A stretch of 64,000 nucleotides of DNA, from positions 3,286,001 to 3,350,000 of the forward strand of contig NC_015578.1 of the NCBI RefSeq assembly GCF_000214375.1, written 5' to 3'. The notes beneath the pieces were generated by a model. That model was not told the origin of the DNA. It did not search any database and worked only from the letters and a program-made list of their open reading frames with translations. Made by a program: the position numbers and the translations under genes. The DNA is from Treponema primitia ZAS-2 (lineage in GTDB: Bacteria > Spirochaetota > Spirochaetia > Treponematales > Breznakiellaceae). This document shows positions 53,389 through 62,984 of the stretch, piece after piece. Position 1 is the first letter of the stretch; each line of letters opens with the position of its first letter.

Positions 53389-54825
53389 CTACTCCAGGGT
53401 GCTCAGACGGAACCCATGTTTTCCGCTTTTCTTGACCTCATACATAGCCATATCCGCCGCATGAACCAGATCATCCGCAGTTTTATTACCCAGGGGGATG
53501 CGAACCGCCCCGATGCTGACCCCGCAGAAAACCGATTGCTCACCGATGCACCATTCCAGGGCAAAACGTTTCAGCAGCAGTTCCTGTATCTGCTCAAGAC
53601 TGGCGGCAGTTTTATTGGCAGCGATAATGACAAATTCATCACCCCCGTAACGGTAGGGCATTCCCAGGATCGCACTTTCATTCTGCAAAAAATGGCCTAT
53701 CTGCCGCAGCAGGGCGTCCCCGGCCAAATGGCCCAGGGTATCGTTCACTTGTTTAAAATCGTCCAGGTCCAGGAAGATCAGGTAGCCCTGCTCCTTTGTC
53801 TGTTCCAGCATGGCCAAGGTACCGTTCATATCCTCCACCAGCTTGCCCCTGTTCGGCAGGGAAGTCAGGGTATCGCACTCCGCCAAACGCCGTACCAGCA
53901 TTTCGTTGTACTTATTTTCCGTAATATCAATGCTGCTCACCACATGGGCAAGTCTGCCATCCACCCACCGTATGGCAGCGTGAACCATGCGGAACCAGGA
54001 TCCGTCCGAGGAGCGCTGCATATCCCAGCTATACACCTGGGTGGGGTTTCCGTCTGCATCGACCAGCTTGTTTTTAGGGCAAAATTCGCATTCTTCTGTT
54101 TTATTGAAGTATAGCGCCTTCCAGCAGGGCTGGCCCTCGATTTTATCCACCCCCCCATGGGGCGCTGCCAGGGATTCGTTGGCAAAGAGCAGTTCGTGGG
54201 TATAGAAATCGTTCACATAGATATCCAGGCCCGCCTTATCAATCACGTTCCGTAGGGATGAGTAGGCGTACTCCAGCCGTTTCTGGTAGACCCGCATCTT
54301 GATATGCCCCGCCAGCACGGAAAGCACCGCATCCGCATCAACGACCTCCCGTTTGGTCAGCCGTATAGGATGGCGCCGGTCCAGCATCCCGATAAAAGCG
54401 GTAGGTTCCTGGTACTCAAAGATGATGGGGATCATGATCAGGGTTTTGGCGGAGAAAAGTTCCAGAAATTTCGCCCCTAGCCTGGTCTTTTTGGACTTGA
54501 GATAGACAATTCCCCCAGGTTTCTGGGTCAGTTCCTTAATATCCCGTTCGCTCAGATAGTCAGAAAGGACAAACTGCTCCCGCAACCCCGCCTCGGGGGC
54601 GCGGTAATGCTCAAAGAGATGAAACACCTTAGCATGATCCGCTTCGTAGACAAATGCGCCGAAGAAGCCAAAAAATTCGCAGGTATCCTTCAATATACCT
54701 GAAATAGACTGATAGGGATCTTTATAGGCGCTAAGTTGTCTGAATATGCCAACAAACAGGTCTTTTTCCTGCTCATCGATCGGTGAATCCGGATCCACTG
54801 AATGCTCCTGCTTGTATTCTATCAT
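53389..54825 (-). CDS. Diguanylate cyclase with GAF-like and PAS domains
   Basis: 478 residues, soluble. Residues about 35-185 look like a GAF domain, 195-315 like a PAS domain with a cysteine patch (QPCWKALYFNKTEECEFCPK), and 320-475 form a GGDEF domain with intact YRYGGDEF, so cyclic-di-GMP synthesis is likely. No RxxD inhibitory site precedes GGDEF. The cysteine-bearing PAS may bind a metal or sense redox state (inference). It is upstream of, and nearly contiguous with, the acyl-CoA synthetase gene. Confidence 0.92.
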   Translation of the reverse strand: MIEYKQEHSVDPDSPIDEQEKDLFVGIFRQLSAYKDPYQSISGILKDTCEFFGFFGAFVYEADHAKVFHLFEHYRAPEAGLREQFVLSDYLSERDIKELTQKPGGIVYLKSKKTRLGAKFLELFSAKTLIMIPIIFEYQEPTAFIGMLDRRHPIRLTKREVVDADAVLSVLAGHIKMRVYQKRLEYAYSSLRNVIDKAGLDIYVNDFYTHELLFANESLAAPHGGVDKIEGQPCWKALYFNKTEECEFCPKNKLVDADGNPTQVYSWDMQRSSDGSWFRMVHAAIRWVDGRLAHVVSSIDITENKYNEMLVRRLAECDTLTSLPNRGKLVEDMNGTLAMLEQTKEQGYLIFLDLDDFKQVNDTLGHLAGDALLRQIGHFLQNESAILGMPYRYGGDEFVIIAANKTAASLEQIQELLLKRFALEWCIGEQSVFCGVSIGAVRIPLGNKTADDLVHAADMAMYEVKKSGKHGFRLSTLE

Positions 54826-54896
54826 GTTTAATCAAATTTAACACATTTTTTTGAAATTTAGTATATTTTTAAAACTATTTAGCCTATAATAGGTCA

Positions 54897-55681
54897 ATGC
54901 TTGGTTTTCTCCTTAAAAAATTCTTCTATGATTTCTGGGATAACCTATATAAGATAGCCCTAATCAACCTGGGCTTTCTGGTATCCCTGGCTATCCCTGC
55001 CATCATCCCCTCACTATTGGACTCCTGGCCCCCTTTAAGCTTGATAATTCTAGCCCTGGGCATACTCTGGTGCTTCGTCTACCTTTCCGCCGCCGCATTG
55101 TCCCTTAAGACAATATCGGATTATAGGTCCTTCGGCTTCTCTGATTTCGTTAAAAATCTTAAAAACGGCTGCCCTACCGGGGTCATCCTGGGCGCTCTGG
55201 CCCTTGCCGCATGGCTTCTGGTAACCCTGGTAATCCCTTTCTATTTCAGTATAAACTCCTTTCTAGGACTTTTTCTAGGGTGCCTCATCTTTTGGGCTCT
55301 GATCATCTCCTCTTGGCCTTGCAATTCTGCTTCCCTATCCGTTCCCGGCTGGACACCAAACTCCCCAAGGTCCTTAAAAAATGTTTTATCATTCTCCTGG
55401 ATAACCCCCTCTTTTGCCTGCTCTCAGGGCTTTTCGCCCTGCTCCTCCTGGCCCTTTCTATACTCCTGCTACTCCTGGCCCCGGGTCCCGCAGGCATACT
55501 CCTGTTCCTGGACGAGGCCCTCCGACTCCGGCTTCTCAAGTACGACTGGCTGGAAGCTAATCCCGGGGCGAACCAAGGCAGGCGGCGGCCCCAAGTTCCC
55601 TGGGAGGCCCTGCTGATAGAGGAGCGGGAAAAAACCGGGAGCAGGTCTTTGAAAAACCTGATTTTTCCCTGGAAGGATTAG
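54897..55681 (+). pseudogene. YesL/DUF624-like membrane protein with a frameshift
   Basis: Two frames together make one about 260-residue membrane protein. Frame A from ATG 54897 gives FLLKKFFYDFWDNLYKIALI, NLGFLVSLAIP and further membrane segments up to LGCLIFWALII (near 55305). Frame B then continues as LLALQFCFPIRSRLDTKLPKVLKK and more membrane segments to the stop at 55681. Each half alone lacks the rest. A single lost base around 55290-55316 explains it. It could be a real mutation, a sequencing error or, less likely, programmed -1 frameshifting. The family resemblance is to YesL-type proteins near sugar-transport genes. Confidence 0.7.
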
Positions 55682-55682
55682 G

Positions 55683-56414
55683 ATGGTGCCCGCTACACCC
55701 CTGAATATGGCACTGCTGCTTATAATTGGGTTCTTTTCCGGGGTATTATCCGGGGCAATCGGTTTCGGCGGGGCGCTCATCCTTTTACCGGTACTAAACA
55801 TCACCCTGGGCGGCGCCCTAGCCGCGCCGGTATTAACGGTTGCCCAGCTCATGGGGAATTCAGCCCGGGTTGCCCTGGGGTGGAGACAAATCAACTGGAA
55901 ACCAGTTATCTGTTTTATAAGCGGCGCCGTCCCCTTAACAATTGCAGGGGCATGGTTTTTCACCATAGCCGATAAGTCTATTATTACAAAAATTACGGGT
56001 GGTTTTATAATACTGTTCGTTCTTATAAAATTTTTCAAAATACCCCTATTAAAGGGATCAAATATGATAATGGTATTCGGAGGTGGCCTGACAGGATTTC
56101 TGTCTGGTCTGATAGGAAGTGCCGGCCCTGTGGGGGCATCGTTCTTCTTATCCTTAAACCTGTCACCCCTTTCCTATATCGCAAGCGAAGCCGTTACCGC
56201 CACGGTTATGCATATAATAAAACTGTTCATATACCGGGGATTTATGGAGATCGGTTACCGGGCCGTAGTTTTAGGCGTTTTAATCGGTATTTCAATGGTT
56301 GCCGGGGTATGGCTGAGTAAAAAAGGTATAGAACGTATTCCCAGGGAGAAATTCCAAATCGGGGTCAGTGTTTTATTGATTGCCATGGGTGTGTATATGA
56401 GTATTGCCGCGTAG
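55683..56414 (+). CDS. TauE/SafE-family (DUF81) membrane permease
   Basis: 243 residues with about eight hydrophobic segments. The family pattern occurs twice: GFFSGVLSGAIGFGGALILLPVL near the N-terminus and GGLTGFLSGLIGSAGPVGASFFL in the second half. Members export sulfite, sulfoacetate or related anions; the substrate here is unknown. It starts one base after the frameshifted membrane gene and is probably co-transcribed. Confidence 0.88.
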   Translation: MVPATPLNMALLLIIGFFSGVLSGAIGFGGALILLPVLNITLGGALAAPVLTVAQLMGNSARVALGWRQINWKPVICFISGAVPLTIAGAWFFTIADKSIITKITGGFIILFVLIKFFKIPLLKGSNMIMVFGGGLTGFLSGLIGSAGPVGASFFLSLNLSPLSYIASEAVTATVMHIIKLFIYRGFMEIGYRAVVLGVLIGISMVAGVWLSKKGIERIPREKFQIGVSVLLIAMGVYMSIAA

Positions 56415-56552
56415 ATTTTTGCATAAAAATAAAGGCCTTTTTCGCCCCAAGATAAAGTAAAGGCTCTGTTCCATAAAGGATCACCTGCTATAAAAATTAA
56501 CTAAAATAGTCATATATTGCATCAAAATAACCCATTCCAATAAAGAGCCCCC

Positions 56553-56582
56553 TTGCAATTTCCTTTGCCCTCCTGTTATACT
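56553..56582 (+). promoter_or_regulatory. Candidate promoter of the ilv-leu operon
   Basis: TTGCAA (56553-56558), 18-bp spacer, TATACT (56577-56582), 39 bp before ilvN. No leader peptide or attenuator is visible between it and ilvN. Confidence 0.5.
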
Positions 56583-56621
56583 ATCTGAAATCTGTGAACC
56601 AGATATGCAAATGGGGGACCC

Positions 56622-57137
56622 ATGAATCAACATGTGGTATCAACCCTGGTCGAGAACCGGGCGGGAACCTTAAGCCGGGTTTCCGGTCTCTTCAGCCGCC
56701 GGGGCTTCAATATCGACAGCCTCACGGTCGGAGAAACCGCAGATCCGTCTATTTCCCGAATGACCATCGCGGTAACCGGGGATGATGGGGTGCTTGAACA
56801 GATTATTAAACAACTCGGGAAACTGGTGGATGTGATAGCGGTCCGGGAACTGGATCCCTCGTCCTGTCTGCGCCGGGAGATCATGCTGATCAAGGTCAGC
56901 GCGGATGAGAAAACCCGGCCTGCAGTGCTCGGGGTTGCCGGGGTATTCCGGTCCCGGGTAGTCGATATTTCCCCCGCCACCATTACCATCGAGGCCACCG
57001 GCGATATTGAAAAGCTCAACGGCCTCCTGCTCCTTTTACGCCCCTACGGCGTTCTTGAACTTGCCCGCACCGGCCTTGTAGCCCTGGAGCGGGGTTCTTC
57101 GGTACTATCCGTATCGAACCTAAGCATTAGCAATTAA
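56622..57137 (+). CDS. ilvN: Acetolactate synthase regulatory (small) subunit
   Basis: Binds branched-chain amino acids and confers feedback control on IlvB. 171 residues. The N-terminal ACT domain reads VVSTLVENRAGTLSRVSGLFSRRGFNIDSLTVG, and the C-terminal domain contains RVVDISPATITIEATGD and ends with an ELARTGLVALERG segment, both typical of IlvN/IlvH. Unusually it opens the operon without ilvB beside it; ilvB is not in the window. Confidence 0.95.
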   Translation: MNQHVVSTLVENRAGTLSRVSGLFSRRGFNIDSLTVGETADPSISRMTIAVTGDDGVLEQIIKQLGKLVDVIAVRELDPSSCLRREIMLIKVSADEKTRPAVLGVAGVFRSRVVDISPATITIEATGDIEKLNGLLLLLRPYGVLELARTGLVALERGSSVLSVSNLSISN

Positions 57138-57228
57138 CCGGCAATTGCGCGGCGTTTCCTTTTAAGGAAAAAGCCGTAGGACAATTACCGGATTCTCAAG
57201 GCCCCTAAAGAGGAAAGCTCTTTAAGGG
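57138..57228 (+). promoter_or_regulatory. Two hairpins in the ilvN-ilvC spacer
   Basis: Hairpin 1: CCGGCAATTG (57138-57147) with CAATTACCGG (57182-57191), one mismatch, enclosing GGCGTTTCCTT...AAGGAAAAAGCC. Hairpin 2: CCCTAAAGAG (57203-57212) with CTCTTTAAGGG (57218-57228), one bulge, loop GAAAG. The second ends 26 bp before the ilvC start. They may tune mRNA stability or ilvC translation. Confidence 0.55.
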
Positions 57229-57253
57229 TGAAGTTTACGAACAGGAGGAAATT

Positions 57254-58255
57254 ATGGCTGTTATGTTTTATGAAAAAGATTGCGACCTGGGGGCCCTAAA
57301 AGGGAAAACCATCGCGGTGATCGGTTACGGTTCCCAGGGGCATGCCCATGCCCTGAACGCCAAGGAATCGGGGATGAAGGTGATCGTGGGGCTCTACGAG
57401 GGGTCCAAGTCCTGGAAACGCGCCGAAGAGGCGGGCTTGCAGGTAAAGACCGCCAAGGAAGCGGCGGAAGCGGCGGATTTCATCATGATCCTCATCAACG
57501 ATGAAAAGCAGGCCAAGCTTTACCTGGACTCCATCAAGCCGGCCCTGAAACCCGGCAAGACTTTGGCCTTTGCCCATGGCTTTAACATCCACTTCGGCCA
57601 GATCATACCGCCGCCGGATGTGAACGTGGTGATGATCGCCCCCAAGGGCCCGGGCCACACGGTGCGGGAACAGTACCAGGCCGGCGCCGGGGTGCCCTGT
57701 CTTATCGCGGTGCACCAGGACCCCACCGGGGATGCCAAGCGGCTAGGCCTGGCCTATGCGGCGGCTATTGGTGGCGCCCGGGCGGGGGTTTTGGAAACTA
57801 CTTTTAAGGAAGAAACCGAGACGGATCTGTTCGGGGAACAGGCGGTGCTCTGCGGCGGTGTTTCCGCCCTGATGAAGGCGGGCTTCGAGGTGCTAACCGA
57901 AGCGGGCTATCAGCCTGAGAGCGCCTACTTTGAGGTGATGCATGAGATGAAGCTCATCATCGACCTGGTTAACCGGGGCGGGCTGTCCTTCATGCGCTTC
58001 TCCATCTCGGATACCGCCGAATACGGGGACTATATAACCGGGCCAAAGATCATCACCGAGGATACCAAGAACACCATGCGCCAGGTTCTGAAGGAAATTC
58101 AGAACGGCAAATTCGCCCGGGAATGGATTCTGGAAAACCAGGTGAACCGCCCTAACTTCAACCGCCTGCGGGCTATCGAAGCCCAGCACCCCATTGAAAA
58201 GGTGGGGAAGGAGCTGCGCTCCATGATGAGCTGGTTGAAACCTGTGGAAAAATAA
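57254..58255 (+). CDS. ilvC: Ketol-acid reductoisomerase
   Basis: Second step of valine and isoleucine synthesis. 333 residues, short class I form. The nucleotide motif is [14 protein letters not shown], followed by [26 protein letters not shown] and the metal-binding C-domain with [12 protein letters not shown] and [24 protein letters not shown] precedes the ATG. Confidence 0.98.
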   Translation: MAVMFYEKDCDLGALKGKTIAVIGYGSQGHAHALNAKESGMKVIVGLYEGSKSWKRAEEAGLQVKTAKEAAEAADFIMILINDEKQAKLYLDSIKPALKPGKTLAFAHGFNIHFGQIIPPPDVNVVMIAPKGPGHTVREQYQAGAGVPCLIAVHQDPTGDAKRLGLAYAAAIGGARAGVLETTFKEETETDLFGEQAVLCGGVSALMKAGFEVLTEAGYQPESAYFEVMHEMKLIIDLVNRGGLSFMRFSISDTAEYGDYITGPKIITEDTKNTMRQVLKEIQNGKFAREWILENQVNRPNFNRLRAIEAQHPIEKVGKELRSMMSWLKPVEK

Positions 58256-58369
58256 GGGCATCTCCAAAAACTCGGTTAGTTTTTAGAGATGCCCTGCATT
58301 TGCTCGTCTAAAGACTGTGCAAATGCTTTTTAAGCGGTAAATATCTAAAAACTGAAGTTTTTAGATATT
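58256..58369 (+). repeat. Three-hairpin intergenic element, copy A (ilvC-leuA)
   Basis: Hairpin 1: GGGCATCTC (58256-58264) / GAGATGCCC (58286-58294) with AAAAACT-CGGTT-AGTTTTT inside. Hairpin 2: GCATTTGC (58296-58303) / GCAAATGC (58319-58326), then a short T run. Hairpin 3: AATATCTAAAAACT (58340-58353) / AGTTTTTAGATATT (58356-58369). The same layout occurs after leuB, with paired changes. Confidence 0.85.
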
Positions 58370-58413
58370 CGCTAATTTTTCCAACAGGCCTTTTCATGGC
58401 AGGAGGCCATACA

Positions 58414-59985
58414 GTGAGTAATACTACGAAACGGATTGTAAAGATATTTGATACCACCCTGCGGGACGGCGAACAGTCCCCGGGCTGCAGCATGAACATC
58501 CAGGAAAAACTGGAGGTGGCTAAAAAGCTGGAGAAGCTCGGGGTGGATATCATTGAGGCGGGGTTCCCCGCCTCAAGCCCTGGGGACCTGGAATCGGTAA
58601 AGACCATAGCGGGGATCATCAGGGATTGTACCGTGGCCGGGCTTTGCCGATCCCTGGAAAAGGACATCGACGCTGCACGGGAAGCCCTGGCAGGGGCGGC
58701 ACACCCACGGATACACATTTTCCTTGCCACCTCCCCGGTCCACATGGAATACAAACTCAAGCTGTCACCGGAACAGGTGCTGGCACAGGCAGTGGCGGCG
58801 GTGAAGTACGCCGGGAAATTCTGTAAGGATATAGAATTTTCCGCCGAGGATGCCTTCCGCAGTGATCCTGACTTTGTGTGCAAGGTCTTTGGGGCGGTAA
58901 TTGCCGCCGGGGCCACCACGGTGAATCATCCGGACACGGTGGGCTACGCCATGCCCGACGAGTTTGGGGCGCGGATACGCTACATTAAGGAACACACACC
59001 GGGCATGGAAAAGGCAGCCCTGTCGGTGCACTGCCACAACGACCTGGGCCTGGCGGTGGCGAACAGTCTTGCTGCGATAGCCAACGGGGCGGATCAGGCG
59101 GAGTGTACCGTTAACGGCATAGGCGAGCGGGCGGGGAACGCTTCACTGGAGGAAATCGTCATGGGCCTGCGGGTCCGCAAGGATTATCTCAACGCAGATA
59201 CCCGGATCGATGCCACTCAGATCTACACCGCCAGCCGCCTGGTAACCCAGGTGACCGGAGTAAAGGTGCAGCCCAACAAGGCCATTGTGGGGGACAACGC
59301 CTTTGCCCACGAGGCGGGGATACACCAGCACGGGGTGATGGCGAACCGGGAAACCTACGAGATCATGACCCCCGAATCCATAGGCATCCCCAAAAACCGC
59401 ATGGTTCTGGGGAAACATTCCGGGCGCCACGCCTTCGAAGAGCGGCTCAATGATATGGGCTACACCGTGGACGGCGAAACCCTGGAAAGCATCTTCGCTG
59501 AATTTAAGATTCTGGCGGATAAAAAGAAGGTGGTCAGTGACAGGGATATTGAAGCCCTGGTAATGGGAGTCTCAGCATCGGCGCCTGAAACCTGGAAGCT
59601 CGAACACTGGGCCATCAACACCGGCTCTGCTCTGGGCGCCACAGGGATCATCAAGCTGCTGCATAAAGACGGTGAAGCCCGCAAACAGGTCTCGGTGGGG
59701 GACGGCCCGGTGGACGCGATCTTTACGGCGATCAACGAAATTGTCGGCAAAAAACCGGAGCTGGAACTGTACGAGATAGGATCCATCACCGATGGTTCCG
59801 CTTCCCAGGGAGAGACCATGGTAAAGATAGCCTGGGAAGGCCGGCATTGGAATGGCCGGGGGGTTTCCACGGATGTGCTTGAATCTTCCATAAAAGCCTA
59901 CCTTTCGGCGATAAACGCCATGGAGTGGGACCTGGCTGCGGGGATTTCAAAAAGCCCCCTGCGGGAACCCCTGAAAGAAGCTTGA
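58414..59985 (+). CDS. leuA: 2-isopropylmalate synthase
   Basis: First committed enzyme of leucine synthesis. The start is taken at GTG 58414, because AGGAGG (58401-58406) with 7-nt spacing serves it; the in-frame ATG 58396 has the ribosome site inside its own coding sequence. 523 residues. Catalytic-domain motifs are FDTTLRDGEQSPG and VHCHNDLGLAVANS with GERAGNASLEE; the C-terminal LeuA regulatory dimer domain (from about residue 400) is present, so leucine feedback is expected. Confidence 0.96.
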   Translation: MSNTTKRIVKIFDTTLRDGEQSPGCSMNIQEKLEVAKKLEKLGVDIIEAGFPASSPGDLESVKTIAGIIRDCTVAGLCRSLEKDIDAAREALAGAAHPRIHIFLATSPVHMEYKLKLSPEQVLAQAVAAVKYAGKFCKDIEFSAEDAFRSDPDFVCKVFGAVIAAGATTVNHPDTVGYAMPDEFGARIRYIKEHTPGMEKAALSVHCHNDLGLAVANSLAAIANGADQAECTVNGIGERAGNASLEEIVMGLRVRKDYLNADTRIDATQIYTASRLVTQVTGVKVQPNKAIVGDNAFAHEAGIHQHGVMANRETYEIMTPESIGIPKNRMVLGKHSGRHAFEERLNDMGYTVDGETLESIFAEFKILADKKKVVSDRDIEALVMGVSASAPETWKLEHWAINTGSALGATGIIKLLHKDGEARKQVSVGDGPVDAIFTAINEIVGKKPELELYEIGSITDGSASQGETMVKIAWEGRHWNGRGVSTDVLESSIKAYLSAINAMEWDLAAGISKSPLREPLKEA

Positions 59986-59993
59986 GGGATACG

Positions 59994-61643
59994 GTGGTAA
60001 ATAGCAACACTGTTTCTGTGGTAGAAATATTGGATACCACCCTCAGGGACGGAGCCCAGGGGGAAGGTATCTCTTTTTCCTTGCAGGATAAAATCGCCGT
60101 GGTCCGGGCCCTGGATGAGTTGGGGGTTTCCTGGATCGAGGCGGGGAACCCAGGCAGTAATCCTAAGGACCTGGAATTCTTCCGCCTTGCAGGGAAACTG
60201 AAACTGGAGAACTCCAAGCTCTGCGCCTTCGGACCGACCCGAAAGAAGGGTATCAAATCTGAGGATGACCCCCAACTGCAAAGCCTGCTGGACGCAAATA
60301 CCCCCGGGGTGGTGTTTTTCGGGAAGAGCTGGGACCTCCATGTTACCGAGGTCCTCCGGGTCAGCCTGGAAGAAAACATCGCCATGATCGCCGAGACCGC
60401 AGCTTTTCTGAAGGCCCATGGAAAAACCGTAATCTACGATGCGGAACATTTTTTCGACGGATGGCTTGCCAACAGCGAGTATGCCCTGTCCACAGTAAAA
60501 GCGGCCCTGGACGCCGGGGCAGACCGCATAGTCCTCTGCGACACCAACGGCGGCTGTTTCCCGGACACTATTGCTGATGGGGTCCGGGCGGTGGCTGAAA
60601 AGGTGCCAGGCACCATTTTGGGCATACACACCCACGACGACTCGGGCTTTGCCAGCGCCAATGCTGCTGCGGCGGTGAAAGCCGGGTGCCGCCATGTCCA
60701 GGGGACCCTGGTGGGCTTTGGGGAACGCTGCGGGAACACCAGCCTGGCGGCGCTAATCCCCAGCATTGAGATCAAGATAGGTCTCCCCTGCCTGCCTGGG
60801 GGCAAACTGGAACTTATCTACGACCTGACCCGTCAGGTGGCGGAGATCGCCAACGTTTCTGTGCCCGACAACCTGCCCTATGTGGGGGGCCATGCCTTTT
60901 CCCACAAAGCGGGGATGCACGCCGACGGCATACTCAAGCTGTCCCGGTCCTTTGAGCACATCGATCCGTCCCTGGTGGGGAACGAACGGAGCTTCCTCAT
61001 GAGCGAAGTCGGGGGCCGTTCCGCTATTGCCGAGCGGGTCAAAAAGATCGATCCTTCCATTACCAGGGATCATCCGGTAATTGCGGAGCTTGCCCGGAAG
61101 CTGAAAGAACTGGAGGCAGAAGGCTGGCAGTTCGAGGGGGCGGATGGCAGCTTCGAACTTCTGGTACGCAGAGAAATTGCAGCGCAACTTGCAGCTCAGC
61201 TTCCCGCGCAAAATGCAGGACTACTGCCTGCTCCCTTTTTTCACATTGAGGCGTACCGTGTAGTAAGCGAGCACCCCACCGGGGAGACCCTAGCCTGTTC
61301 CCACGCCTGGGTCAAGGTTCTGGTGGACGGGCAGCACGAGATCGCCGCCGCCGAGGGGGACGGGCCGGTGAACGCCATGGACGGCGCCCTTCGCCGGGCG
61401 CTGACCCGGTTCTACCCCCAGCTGGGAAAGGTCCGGCTTTCGGATTACAAGGTCCGGGTCATCGATGGCAAGAATGCTACCGCAGCAAAGGTGCGGGTCC
61501 TCATCGAATCAACCGACGGAATAAAGCGCTGGGCCACTGTGGGAGTTTCGGAAGACATCATTGATGCCAGCCGGGCTGCCCTGGTGGATTCAATTGAATA
61601 TAAACTGATTAGCGATATTGAACAGAAAACTAAGGTACACTAA
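59994..61643 (+). CDS. cimA: (R)-citramalate synthase
   Basis: Condenses pyruvate and acetyl-CoA to citramalate, giving 2-oxobutyrate for isoleucine without threonine deaminase. The start is GTG 59994, with GAGGG (59984-59988) 5 nt upstream; the longer frame would overlap leuA. 549 residues. [17 protein letters not shown], the second HMGL motif [14 protein letters not shown], and [15 protein letters not shown] are present; the Gln-Gly-Glu-Gly-Ile form of the first motif is typical of the CimA branch rather than LeuA. A C-terminal LeuA-type regulatory domain follows an Ala/Gln-rich linker ([14 protein letters not shown]). Confidence 0.9.
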   Translation: MVNSNTVSVVEILDTTLRDGAQGEGISFSLQDKIAVVRALDELGVSWIEAGNPGSNPKDLEFFRLAGKLKLENSKLCAFGPTRKKGIKSEDDPQLQSLLDANTPGVVFFGKSWDLHVTEVLRVSLEENIAMIAETAAFLKAHGKTVIYDAEHFFDGWLANSEYALSTVKAALDAGADRIVLCDTNGGCFPDTIADGVRAVAEKVPGTILGIHTHDDSGFASANAAAAVKAGCRHVQGTLVGFGERCGNTSLAALIPSIEIKIGLPCLPGGKLELIYDLTRQVAEIANVSVPDNLPYVGGHAFSHKAGMHADGILKLSRSFEHIDPSLVGNERSFLMSEVGGRSAIAERVKKIDPSITRDHPVIAELARKLKELEAEGWQFEGADGSFELLVRREIAAQLAAQLPAQNAGLLPAPFFHIEAYRVVSEHPTGETLACSHAWVKVLVDGQHEIAAAEGDGPVNAMDGALRRALTRFYPQLGKVRLSDYKVRVIDGKNATAAKVRVLIESTDGIKRWATVGVSEDIIDASRAALVDSIEYKLISDIEQKTKVH

Positions 61644-61657
61644 TAGGAGGAGATAAA

Positions 61658-62791
61658 ATGGCTTATTCAATAGCATTGGTACCCGGAGATGGGATTGGGC
61701 CGGATGTAACCGCCTGGGCAACGGAAGTCCTGGATGCCGTGGGGGACAAGTACGGCCATGTGTTTAACTACGTTGAACTGGAAGCTGGGGGCAAGGCCAT
61801 TGACAGTACCGGTGAGCCCCTGCCGACAGAAACTCTGGAAGCGGCTAAGCAGTGCGACGCACTTTTACTGGGCGCCGTGGGGGGGCCCAAATGGGATACT
61901 CTTCCGGGGCACCTGCGGCCGGAACGCGCCCTTTTGGGGCTCCGCTCGGGGCTCGGGGTCTATGCCAACCTCCGGCCTGCAGCGCTCCTGCCCCAGCTAA
62001 AGGCGGCCTGCCCCCTGAAGGACGAAGTCCTCATTGCAAGCAACAGCGAAGGGAGGCCTGACTTTGACCTGCTCATCGTGCGGGAACTTACCGGGGGGCT
62101 CTACTTTGGGGAACGGGGCCGGAGCGCCGACGGCAATTCTGCCTTTGACACCGAGACCTATTCTAAAACGGAAATAGAGCGGGTGCTCCGGGTGGGATAC
62201 GCCGCAGCAAAACTGCGCCGGAAAAAGCTCTGCATGGTGGATAAGGCAAATGTGCTAGAATCATCCCGGCTCTGGCGGGAAGTAGCAAAGGAAATCGCCA
62301 AAGAATACCCTGACATTGAAACCAGCTATCTCTACGTGGACAACTGCGCCATGCAGCTAATCCGTGCCCCGGGTCAGTTTGATGTGATAGTCACATCAAA
62401 CCTCTTCGGGGATATACTCTCCGACGAGGCCTCGGTACTCACGGGCTCCATCGGTATGCTGGCCTCCGCAAGCCTTGCCGGCGCCGGGGGCCTCCCAGGT
62501 GGAGAACCGGTAATGGGTATCTACGAGCCCATCCACGGCTCAGCCCCGGATATAGCCGGCCAGGACATTGCCAACCCCCTGGCAGCGATACTTTCCGCAG
62601 CAATGCTGCTGCGCTATTCCTTCGGCCTGGAAAAAGAAGCCGCCGCAGTGGAAAAGGCGGTCAATGTCATACTGGACCAGGGGCTCCGTACCAAGGATAT
62701 AGCCGGCAGAAGCGGAACCGGTGCCAGTGAAAAAATTGTGGGGACCGCGGAAATGGGAAAGGCGGTACTGAAAGCCCTGGAAAACATATAG
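61658..62791 (+). CDS. leuB: 3-isopropylmalate dehydrogenase
   Basis: Oxidative decarboxylase of leucine synthesis, and in the citramalate route also able to act on methylmalate. 377 residues. Family motifs: [10 protein letters not shown] at the N-terminus, [23 protein letters not shown] with the substrate Arg residues, and [32 protein letters not shown] lies 7 nt before the ATG. Confidence 0.97.
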   Translation: MAYSIALVPGDGIGPDVTAWATEVLDAVGDKYGHVFNYVELEAGGKAIDSTGEPLPTETLEAAKQCDALLLGAVGGPKWDTLPGHLRPERALLGLRSGLGVYANLRPAALLPQLKAACPLKDEVLIASNSEGRPDFDLLIVRELTGGLYFGERGRSADGNSAFDTETYSKTEIERVLRVGYAAAKLRRKKLCMVDKANVLESSRLWREVAKEIAKEYPDIETSYLYVDNCAMQLIRAPGQFDVIVTSNLFGDILSDEASVLTGSIGMLASASLAGAGGLPGGEPVMGIYEPIHGSAPDIAGQDIANPLAAILSAAMLLRYSFGLEKEAAAVEKAVNVILDQGLRTKDIAGRSGTGASEKIVGTAEMGKAVLKALENI

Positions 62792-62905
62792 GGTACTTCT
62801 AAAAACTCGGTTAGTTTTTAGAAGTACCCCGCATTTGCTCATTTAAAGAATGCGCAAATGCTTTTTTAAGCGGTAAATCTCTAAAAACTGAAGTTTTTAG
62901 AGATT
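62791..62905 (+). repeat. Three-hairpin intergenic element, copy B (leuB-ilvD)
   Basis: Hairpin 1: GGGTACTTC (62791-62799) / GAAGTACCC (62821-62829), with TAAAAACT-CGGTT-AGTTTTTA inside. Hairpin 2: GCATTTGC (62831-62838) / GCAAATGC (62854-62861), then T6. Hairpin 3: AATCTCTAAAAACT (62876-62889) / AGTTTTTAGAGATT (62892-62905). A further, degenerate hairpin-1-like sequence follows to about 62952 (GAAAACCGACCGAGTTTTT). Confidence 0.85.
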
Positions 62906-62984
62906 CCCTATAGGCAAATCTTTGAAAACCGACCGAGTTTTTAGAGGCGCCCTGTAAGTATCCCGGTTTCGTAAGGAGAAGAAG

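Noticed and set aside
60598-60620. GGTGCCAGGCACC palindrome like that before recO
   Set aside because: It lies inside cimA and encodes conserved sequence ([14 protein letters not shown] region), so it is coding rather than an intergenic repeat.
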